A stretch of 64,000 nt of DNA, taken from Rhodothermales bacterium. Its GTDB lineage: Bacteria > Bacteroidota > Rhodothermia > Rhodothermales > Bin80. Positions 52,649 to 61,800 of the stretch are shown piece by piece. The notes under the pieces were generated by a model. The model was not told the origin of the DNA, made no database searches, and saw nothing but the letters and a program-made list of their open reading frames with translations. Position numbers and translations under genes: made by a program. The stretch's first letter is position 1. Each line of letters begins with the position of its first letter. The stretch is from the NCBI GenBank assembly GCA_951812585.1, contig OX638318.1, positions 710,819-774,818 on the forward strand, written 5' to 3'.

Positions 52649-53114
52649 CATTGGCAGATCACCTGGCTCCGCTTCGGCCGATCCGATGACAAACCTGTTC
52701 AGTGCTTGAGCACAGCACCTAGGCGCAGCACCTGGCCTAAAGCATTGGCCCTCTGCGGTGTGACCACAAGCGAGAATCTTTGGAAAGAACCCTAACTGAC
52801 GGCGAGACTAAAGGCGAGCCCTTGACCGCCGTCGATGGATACCTCAAAACGGGAATCCCGACAATCTTTCCGCGAATTGCACACGTGTGGCCACATCCAC
52901 GCCGCGTCTTCCCGTAATGACAGTGCCCAGTCCGCGCTACGCCATCTCACCGGTTGCAAACCACCGGCGGCCCGTACCAAACCTGCGGCTACCAAACCTG
53001 CGGCGCGTGCACGCTCCTTTGGCCCGAATCTACGCTTGAATGCCACTGCCATTGGGCACGGCAGCGCATCCTCGCAGGAGTCAGTGCAGCACCTGGCGCG
53101 CCAGCGATGCCCGG
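52649..53114. other. Intergenic region between convergent thioredoxin and arsS genes
   Basis: No supported gene. A 14-base direct tandem repeat ACCAAACCTGCGGC occurs at about 52977-53004. The few open frames are Cys/Arg-rich and look accidental. Confidence 0.45.
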
Positions 53115-54254
53115 CTACGCGATGGCACCGCTGCAGCTGCTGCCCGCACCCGCAGTGCATCCATAGCAGTGCCGATGCGTTTGGACCACATGGCGGTTCC
53201 ACGCCTCCAAGTCGAAGTCCCTTACGTGCGCGCGACGGCCCGGCAGATTCATGACCATGTCAAGCTGCTGATTAAAGTCGCAGTCGTACAGGTAGCCATC
53301 CCAGGAGATGGATAGCGTATTGCGACACATCAGTCCCGCAATGGTCGCTGGATTGAACGCGGACACAAGCCGGTTCAGATATGCTTCAACCTGCCGGGTC
53401 TCCATCAGCCATTCCAGGTATCTGGACATCGGCATGTTGTTCAGCGTCAATAGACGGTCAAAGTGAACGTCATGCTGCCTGGCAAGCGCGGCCTTCCATT
53501 CGCGCTCCAGCGAGGCCTGCTGACCGGAAAGAAATGCACCCACGGGGTTGGCAACAATAGTGAGTACACGACGCTGATCGCCGAGGCCATAGCCTACCTC
53601 GTTGAGCCTGCGCAAGGCCCGGAGCGACTTTTCATAGGTGCCTTTACCGCGTTGTGCATCCGTCCCCAGTTCGCGATAGTGTGGCAGGGAGCAGATCACT
53701 TCCACGCCTCTTGCGGCAAGCCACGCGGGCAGGTGCTGATAGCGACGTGTCAGCAATACGGTCAGGTTGCAGCGATCCATGACATGGATGCCACGCTGAA
53801 TGCATGCATCTACGAGGTACTCAAAGTGCGGATTGAGCTCTGGCGCGCCTCCCGTAAGATCTACTGCCCGCGCCTGCGTGCGATCAATGAGGCGAAGACA
53901 CGCGTCGACGGTGGCACGGTCCATGTTTTCTTCGGTGCGATCCGGCCCAGCATCTACATGGCAGTGCCTGCACGTCATGTTGCACAACTTGCCTAGGTTG
54001 ATCTGGACAATCTCCAGCCGCTCGGGCTGCAGCACGGGCCAGCCGGACGCTTCCAGGTCTCGGTCAAAGCAGCCTGTCCCAGTCGGCCCGCCGCGTATCC
54101 CGGCACCCTCCAGGACCCTGAACTGCTCCTGGGGACGCACCAACGGCACCACCCTAAACGCCATGGACGAAGTGGCCCTTGGGCCTTCAACGACCGCATG
54201 CTGGCCATTCAAGGTGTCCAGCGCAATGAACTCGGTGTCAACCGGCATACGCAT
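53115..54254 (-). CDS. arsS: Arsenosugar biosynthesis radical SAM protein ArsS
   Basis: Radical SAM enzyme that adds the adenosyl-derived (5'-deoxyadenosyl) group to dimethylarsenite in arsenosugar synthesis. The cluster motif CNMTCRHCHVDAGPDR binds the [4Fe-4S] centre. VDLTGGAPELNPHF is the following SAM-binding region. The C-terminal domain (DUF3641/SPASM-like) has LMCRNTLSISWDGYLYDCDFNQQLDM and ends in HCYGCTAGAGSSCSGA. About 379 residues, complete. The ATG at 54254 overlaps the preceding stop (TGATG), so it is translationally coupled to the peroxidase-like gene; GTG 54257 is the alternative. Together with ArsM upstream this is a standard arsenosugar pathway. Confidence 0.92.
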   Translation of the reverse strand: MRMPVDTEFIALDTLNGQHAVVEGPRATSSMAFRVVPLVRPQEQFRVLEGAGIRGGPTGTGCFDRDLEASGWPVLQPERLEIVQINLGKLCNMTCRHCHVDAGPDRTEENMDRATVDACLRLIDRTQARAVDLTGGAPELNPHFEYLVDACIQRGIHVMDRCNLTVLLTRRYQHLPAWLAARGVEVICSLPHYRELGTDAQRGKGTYEKSLRALRRLNEVGYGLGDQRRVLTIVANPVGAFLSGQQASLEREWKAALARQHDVHFDRLLTLNNMPMSRYLEWLMETRQVEAYLNRLVSAFNPATIAGLMCRNTLSISWDGYLYDCDFNQQLDMVMNLPGRRAHVRDFDLEAWNRHVVQTHRHCYGCTAGAGSSCSGAIA

Positions 54255-54586
54255 CACATGGCGAGACGCTTTACCTGGTCTAGCATCTGAATGCCATGCA
54301 CCAGCGAGGCCCCGCCCCGAATGGCGCAGGCAACGTGGACCGCCTCGGTCATCTGCTCCAGGTCTGAACCTTTCTCCAGCGCCTCCGTGGTGTAGGCGTC
54401 AATACAGTACGGACATTGAACGACGTGTGCTACCGCAAGCGCAATAAGCGCCTTTTCTCGCGCCGTAAGCGCGCCATCCTCAAAGACTTTGTTATAGTAG
54501 GCAAAAAAGGTATCCGCCAACTCCTGGTTGCCAGCGGCTATCTCTCCAAAGCGTGGCAGGTGTGCTTTGTGATAGTAGTGGTCCAT
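54254..54586 (-). CDS. Arsenosugar biosynthesis-associated peroxidase-like protein (AhpD/CMD family)
   Basis: Small alkylhydroperoxidase D-like protein with VQCPYCIDAYT, the CxxC redox pair followed by the family His region (CxxCxxAH-like spacing: here DAYT). It matches the family that accompanies ArsS in many bacteria. HYYHKAHLPRFGEIAAGN at the start and FAYYNKVFEDGALTAREKALIALAVAH in the middle are typical. 110 residues from ATG 54586; the longer upstream frame lacks homology. It lies 44 bp after arsM and overlaps arsS. It may handle arsenic or selenium intermediates, or protect the radical SAM enzyme; the exact role is unknown. Confidence 0.88.
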   Translation of the reverse strand: MDHYYHKAHLPRFGEIAAGNQELADTFFAYYNKVFEDGALTAREKALIALAVAHVVQCPYCIDAYTTEALEKGSDLEQMTEAVHVACAIRGGASLVHGIQMLDQVKRLAM

Positions 54587-54630
54587 CGTCCGCGCTTGTG
54601 ACAGGATTGTGTGCGGGTTTGAGCACAGGC

Positions 54631-55458
54631 TTATCGCGTATGCTGCGGCCCTTGCAGTTCGCGCGGCTTGACGCCGCGCACGGTAATGCTGAGCGCCTCC
54701 GCAGCTTGCACAATGGGGCGTTCTTGCATTACGCGCACCCCCGAAAAGCCCGCTTCGCGTATCAGGCGAAGATACGCGAAGCGCTCCATCGCGCCGGCCA
54801 CGCACCCGACGTATGATTCAACGCTCTGGCGCACCGCCTCGGGCAGCGGCCCGCGGAGCACCACATCACTGATCGTAAAATAGCCGCCGGGCTTCAACAC
54901 TCGATGAATCTCTGCAAAGGCCTTTCGCTTTGCGGGCACCAGATTCAGCACGCAGTTGCTGATCACGACGTCAACAGACGCGCTCTCCAGTGGCATCTCC
55001 TCAATGTCTCCTACGACAAAGCGGACGTTCTCGTATCCTAACATGGCCGCATGCGTGCGCGCCCGGTCCACCATCGGCTCAGCAAAGTCCAGACCAATGA
55101 CCGTACCTTCCGCGCCCACCTCGCGGCGTGCGACAAAGGCATCCATGCCGGCACCACTGCCCAGGTCCAAAACGGTTTGGCCAGGCGCAAGCGCCGCATG
55201 CTGGGTGGGAAGGCCACATCCTAGTCCAAGGTCGGCTTCCGGCGCATAGCCTTCCACATCATCGTAGGCATCACCGATCATGGAATAGCCACCGCAGCCC
55301 TCCCCCAGCGCGATATCCGAGTACTTTCTGCGGACAATGTCCTTGACGGTCGCCCCGTCTGCCGGCAGTGCCCGGGTTGACTCGGGTTCGCAGCAAATGG
55401 AGGCGCCGACCTGATCAAGGGCCCCGGTCTCTGCGTTGCAACAACGCTGTGCAGTCAT
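54631..55458 (-). CDS. arsM: Arsenite S-adenosylmethyltransferase
   Basis: Methylates arsenite to mono- and dimethyl species, the first steps toward arsenosugars. VLDLGSGAGMDAF (SAM motif I), VIGLDFAEPMVDRA and VVGDIEEMPLESASVDVVISNCVLNL are characteristic of ArsM. The conserved cysteines are visible: LGLGCGLPTQ, SNCVLNLVP and YVGCVAGAMERF. A Cys pair CC near the N-terminus (residues 6-7) and a second CC (about residue 22) could help metal binding. 275 residues from ATG 55458. First gene of arsM, peroxidase-like, arsS. The divergent PKS begins 370 bp away. Confidence 0.92.
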   Translation of the reverse strand: MTAQRCCNAETGALDQVGASICCEPESTRALPADGATVKDIVRRKYSDIALGEGCGGYSMIGDAYDDVEGYAPEADLGLGCGLPTQHAALAPGQTVLDLGSGAGMDAFVARREVGAEGTVIGLDFAEPMVDRARTHAAMLGYENVRFVVGDIEEMPLESASVDVVISNCVLNLVPAKRKAFAEIHRVLKPGGYFTISDVVLRGPLPEAVRQSVESYVGCVAGAMERFAYLRLIREAGFSGVRVMQERPIVQAAEALSITVRGVKPRELQGPQHTR

Positions 55459-55828
55459 GGCAAAGGCCGCAGTTTCTTGGGCAAAAGCAACAGATTCACG
55501 GCATCGGGTCAGCTTGTACCCTTTAAGGTTCCACGTAACGCGTTCCACCGCAAATCAAGCCTACCGCAAGGTAGGGCAATCGGATTGTCTTCCGCCATGG
55601 GGTCGCGGCAGATTTTCTGCGAAACTTGGAGCGCGCCGCCCGTCAAATCGGGAGAAATCCGGACAACAGTTCCGTAGGAATTTCAAAAACCAGGTTCGCC
55701 ACGGCCTGCTTTGGATGTCTCGCCTACTTTGACGTCAGCGTGCAGATCTCCTGACGCTATATTATAAGCTTGGCCAAGATTTGGTGGAGGTGTGTGGTCG
55801 AATTCATCAACAACTTTGTGTTTGTGCT
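55459..55828. promoter_or_regulatory. Divergent promoter region between arsM and the polyketide synthase
   Basis: 370 bp with no gene. TATATTATAA at 55758-55767 is the best -10-like element, 62 bp before the PKS start; because of its near symmetry it could serve either strand. I could not recognise an ArsR operator. Shared regulation is possible but unproven. Confidence 0.45.
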
Positions 55829-58800
55829 ATGGTGTCCCAAACGCATCCGTGGAGCTGTCCGATAGCGATAGTCGGCATGGCCTGCCGTTTTCCGCAGTCT
55901 CCGAGCCTTGACGCATTCTGGCATCTTTTGGAGGCCGGCAGAAGTGCGGTGCTGGAAGGAGAGCCGGGCTCTGGAATCGGGCGTGTCGGTACTTTATTTC
56001 CCGATCCAGTTGAGAGACCGGCCTGCAGATTTGGCGCCTACCTCGATGAACTCGATCAATTCGATGCGGCCTTTTTTCGCATCTCGCCCGTTGAGGCGCA
56101 GCTGCTCGATCCACAGCAGCGGCTTATGCTTGAGACCTCCTGGCGAGCAATTGAAGACGCGGGAATGGATCCCGAAGGCCTGCGCGGCACCAGGACCGGC
56201 GTCTACGCCGGCATCAGCAACAACGAGTATCGCGGGCTGATACTCGAGGTCAGCGATACTGCCGAGCCGGCTACCAGCCTGTACTCGGTCACCGGAACCT
56301 CCTTCAACACTGCCATTGGCCGGGTGGCCTATGCGCTCGGCCTGGAAGGGCCAGCCATGGCCGTGGATACGGCCTGCTCGTCGTCGCTGGTTGCGATCCA
56401 CCAGGCGATCTCAGGCCTGCAAAGGGGCGAAACCGATCTTGCCCTGGCGGGCGGGGTGCACACCATCCTGTCTGGAAAGCTGTTGGAGCTTAGGGCCAAC
56501 GCCGGCATGCTGTCGCCGGACGGGCGTTGCGCCACCTTCGATGCAGCCGCCAATGGATATGTGCGCGGCGAAGGCTGCGGGATCGTGGTGCTCAAGCGGC
56601 TTGCCGAGGCAGAGGCTGATGGCGACCGAATCTGGGGCGTCGTGCGAGGCACAGCGCTGAACCAGGATGGCGCAAGTCCAGGACTGACCGTGCCCAGTGA
56701 GTCAGCGCAGGAGCGCGTGATAGCCGCAGCGCTGCGACAGGCAGGGATTGCGCCCACGCAAGTCGACTATGTGGAAGCGCATGGAACGGGCACAGAGGTC
56801 GGCGATCCGATTGAGATAGAAGCGACCGGAACCGCTTACAGCCCAGGCCGGGAATACCACCAGCCGCTGCTTATCGGATCGGTGAAGACGAACATCGGGC
56901 ACCTCGAATCGGCGGCCGGGGTGGCCGGCGTGATCAAGGTAATCCTGTCCATGAACCATGGCGTCATTCCCAGGCATCTGAATTTCCAGACGCCGAATCC
57001 GCGAATGAACTGGGATCAGCTGCCGCTCAAGGTAACAGCAGCACCGACGCCGTGGCCAAATGCCCCGGACCGGCCGCTGCGAGCAGGCGTAAGCGGATTC
57101 GGCTGGTCGGGCACCAATGCCCATATCATTCTAGAAGGATACGGAGAGCCTGATGGGGCACCGCGCGCCCACTGGGTGGCCGGGCCGTTGCATCCAGTCC
57201 CAACCTCGCTTCCAGCAAGCGTCGGAGCGAATACAACGATTACGCCGAGGCTAGCCGCGCGCACCCTGCGCGTGCTGCCGCTCTCGGGAAGAACGGACGA
57301 TGCCCTGCGCGAAATGGCGCGCCGCTACCTCTCTTGGCTGGATGCACACGCTGAAGAGCTTGGTGCCGACAATACGGCTGGTGATGCACTGCTGGCAGAT
57401 CTGGCATGGACGGCTAGCGTGGGCAGAACCCATTTTATGCATCGGGCAGGCATTGTTTTCGACCACTTGTCGCCGCTGCGGCAGGCGCTCGATGCGCTCG
57501 CTCAAACTGGGGGGAGGTCAGGCGAAGCAAGAAAAACGGTGTTCCTGTTCACCGGCCAAGGAAGTCAGTGGATCGGCATGGGGCGAGACCTGTACGAGCA
57601 GGAGCCCGTGGCTCGTGCAGTCCTTGATCGCTGCGAATCCGTGTTCAGGGCGGAAAGGGGCTCATCATTACTAGATGTGATGTTTGGGCGCAGCAACGAG
57701 AATCTTAACGACACGATCTGGGCGCAACCGGCCATCTACGCTCTGGAGTGCGCGCACACGACGCTGCTGGAGAGCATGGGGATTTGCCCGGACATCCTGG
57801 TTGGTCACAGCGTCGGCGAATTCGCAGCGGCGCATGCAGCGGGCGTATTCGGGCTCGAAGACGGCCTGCGCATCATGGTCAGGCGAAGCGAAATACTGGC
57901 TTCGCTGCCCGAGCCGGGTGCCATGGCCGCGGTATTCGCTTCCCTGCCCCACGTACAGGCGGCCGTGCGTGCACATAATGAGATCACCGGCGCAGAGCGA
58001 TTGAGTATTGCTGCAAGAAACGGAGCCCACCAGGTGATCAGTGGCCCGGTGGAGGCAGTTGCAACGGTCGTACAGGAATTTGACTCGCAAGCGGTTCGCG
58101 TCCACCAGCTCAACACGAGCCAGGCCTTTCATAGCCCCCTGGTGGAGCCGGTGCTGGATGCGCTGGAAGGCATTTTTGATGACATAAACCTGGCTGCACC
58201 CTCGCGCACCTTGGTGAGCAACGTAACGGGCCGCCTGGTTGCACCCGGCGAGGTGCTGGACGGGGCCTACTGGCGCAGCCATGCACGTTCTTCCGTGGCA
58301 TTCGACCGCGCTGCACAGACATTGGCAGAGCTTCGGGTAAACCTTGCGGTGGAGGTAGGTCCGCACGCGGTGCTGGGTCCCATGTTGTCTTTTGCCTGGC
58401 CGGGTGGAGACGCAAATGGCCAGGACAACGCAGCGGCCGCTCCCTTAGTGGTGGCCACTTCGCACAGGCCCTCCGAAAAGAGGCCGGAGGAGTTATTCGG
58501 AGCTCAAACCAGTTTTGCGAATACCATCGCTGCCATCTATGAAGCGGGCGTCAACGTTGCGTTTTCAGGACTCTACACCGGCGAGGAGCGGCGTCGCCTG
58601 TCGATTCCGGGGTATCCGTTTCAGCGTGAGCGCTTCTGGGTCGAAGGACGCAAGCAGCAGCGGCGAAGCACCGGACATCCTCTTCTGGGTGAGCGGCGCG
58701 CATTGGCCAGCGGCGAGATCACGTTCGAGACGGAAGTCTTCCAGTCAGATCCGGCGTGGCTGGCTGATCACCGGGTATTTGGCCGGATCATCGCCCCGGG

Positions 58801-61800
58801 CGCACTTTACGGGGCCATGGCGGTGGCTATATCCCAATCCGAAAAGTTTGGCGCCACCGTCGTGGAGGAAATGCAGCTCCATAACCCACTGATATTCTCT
58901 GGGGAGAATGAAAGTGATCAGGACGCGGGACGAAAGGTCCAGGCTCTGGTGCTCGATGCGGCTACCGAGCCTGCGCGCCGCGTCCAGTTGTTCAGCAAAA
59001 GCGCACAGGAAGACGGATGGACGCTGCATGCTGAATGCCAGTTGCCCGTCGGGTCACGCCTGCCCGGACCATCGGCAAGCGTGGTGATCGAAGAACTCAA
59101 GGCGAGCCTGTCGCCGCTGGATACGCCGGCGTTCTATCGCGCGAAGGCCAGCGTCGGCATCAGTCTCGGCCCGCCGTTCAGAACACTTAGAGCTGTCTGG
59201 TCCCGCCTTGGTGAGGCGCTGGGAGAAATCACTTTGCCGGAAGGTATTCCGCAGGGCGGCCTCCCGGCGCACCCGCTCCTGCTCGACGGCTGCTTCCAGG
59301 TTATGGGCGCGGCGCGCAGTCCGGGCAGCACCGAGGATGACATCACGTACCTGCCGTTTGGCTGGGAACGACTGTGGCTGACGGATCAATTGCCGAAGCG
59401 GTTCTTCTGCCATGTACGCATGAAGGAAGATTCCTGGAGCAAACTCACAGCGTCCAGCGCTGATGGTGCGCCGGAAGTCTTTGCTGGAGATTGCAGGCTG
59501 TATGACCCGAACGGTGCCCTGTTGGGTGAACTCGACGGGTTCATGGTCAAGCGTGCAACAAGAGCCGCCTTGCTGTCTGCGGTGGAAGGACTCGATGAAC
59601 TGCTTTATGAGGTGGTTTGGCGTCAGGCCAGCTTGGCACCGGGCATATCCCCGGCGGACTTTCTGCAGGATCCGGCGGTGGTGGAGACACAGACCGGAAC
59701 CTTTGCCGAGTATCTCGATGCCGCCGGCGTAGCAGCCCCAAGCAGGATCGGGCTGCTCACGGACCTGGAATGGCTATCGCGTTCCTACGCGCTGGCCACA
59801 CTGGAACGGTTGGGGTGGCAGCGGCAAAAAGGCGCCGTCGTTCAGACCGAGGCCTTGCGGCGGCGACTGAACATCCGCAAGGAGCACAAGCGGCTTTTCA
59901 GACGGATGCTGGAAATGCTGGCCAAGTCTGGCGTGCTCCAGGAGAAGGATGGTGACTTCGTAGTGACGGTTGGGCAGGAGGATCCGATTCCAGATGCTAT
60001 GCCGACAGACATCCAGCAGTTTGCGGCGCGGATGCTAGCGCAATACCCGCACGGCTCAAACGAGATCGGACTGTTTCAGCGCTGCGGTGGAGCGCTGGCC
60101 GATGTGCTGATTGGACGAGAGGATCCACTGGCGCTGCTCTTCGGTGGCACTGAACCGACGCCTGCTGATTTGTATCGCAAGGCGCCGGTAGCGCGCGCGG
60201 CGAATCAGCTGCTGCAGGATACGATTGCGGCGCTACTGGAAGCGCGCCCTCCAGGGCGGCGGTTGCGCGTGCTTGAGGTTGGTGCGGGCACGGGATCGGC
60301 AACGGCAGCGGTGTTGCCGGAGCTCCCTTCTGAAGCCTACGACTACGTGTATACTGACATTTCCGCCGGCTTCTTTGCAGAAGCGGAAGGGCGCTTCGGC
60401 GGATTGGAGGCGTCAATCGATTATCGCGTACTCGATATTGAAAAAGACCCTGAGGATCAGGGATTTCCTCGGCACAGCTACGACTTGGTCATCGCGTCCA
60501 ATGTGCTCCATGCGACGCGCTACCTGGAGGAAACCCTGGCACACTGCCGGGCGCTGCTCGCGCCATCGGGACAGCTGGTCGCCCTTGAGAATCTACGCGG
60601 TCAGGGATGGCTTGACTTGACGTTTGGCCAATTGGATGGCTGGTGGCGATTTGCCGACGACTACCGTCCGCACCATGCCCTGGCCAGCCCGGCGGTGTGG
60701 CGGCGCGCGCTCGCCGATGCGGGTTTTGGGCGTGTAGCGGTGCTGGGAGTGGATACCTCGGACACGGCGGAAGCGCCGGATCGGGGCGTCATCGTCGCAA
60801 CCGGTCCTGCGGCTGTGGCGGAGGCCCCTGGTGTGTGGGTGCTGGCGGCGGATCGCGCCAGCGTAGGGGCTCCGCTGGCCGCGGTGCTGCGCGCTCGCAA
60901 CCAGACAGTCCTGCTGGTGATCCCGCAAGGATCCGTAACTGCACATGCTGAGGCGGACAAACCCCTGATCGTGCGGACCATCACGGACATGGAGTCGCGC
61001 CAGGCATGGTGCTCACTGCTGCAGTCGCTGCCCGAAGATGCACCCTTTGCTGGCGTCGTGCACCTGATGGCGCTCAACGGGCATGCCGCGCAGGCCACAG
61101 CAATCGAGCTGGGGACCGATGTGAAGCGGGTGGCGGCCAGTACGCTGGCATTGGCCCAAGGGCTGACCGATGCAGATTTGGCCCCTGACAAGGGGATGTG
61201 GATTCTCACCCGGGGAGCACAGATTCTAGAGAAGGAGCAGACTGGCGTGCTTGCCGGCGCGACACTGTGGGGATTGGGCAAAGTGCTCATGCGGGAGGCA
61301 ATACATCTGAATCCTCGGCTGATCGACCTGGATCCAGCGCGTACGCACCTGCCGGTGGGTTTTGCGGACGAACTGCTGTATCCCGATCGGGAAAACCACA
61401 TTGCGTATCGCTTTGATCGCCGCCACGCTGCCCGGTTGATTCGCGCCGGCAATAATACCGAGCGCCTGACGCTGCCGGATGAAGGAGATTGGCAGTTGGA
61501 GCCGGATGCCGATGGTTCGCTGGAACGAGTACAGGTAAAGCCCCTGCTGCCCATGGCGCTGGGGAGCCGGGATGTCCGCGTGGCTGTAGAGGCAACCGGA
61601 CTCAACTTCTGGGACCTGTTTCGCGCCATTGGTGTGATCGATGTCGGGCTTCTGGGCGGAGAAATGTGTGGACGGGTCACGGAAATCGGTCGTGAGGTAA
61701 CTGCAATAGCTCCGGGGGACCGCGTGGTGGGCCTTGCCTTTGGAACGTTTCGGTCCGAGGTCGTAACGCGAGAGGAAATGGTGGCACTGGCACCAACCGA

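Noticed and set aside
52792-53202. A minus-strand Cys/Trp-rich frame downstream of arsS
   Set aside because: It overlaps the conserved end of ArsS in another frame and has no family features; probably accidental.
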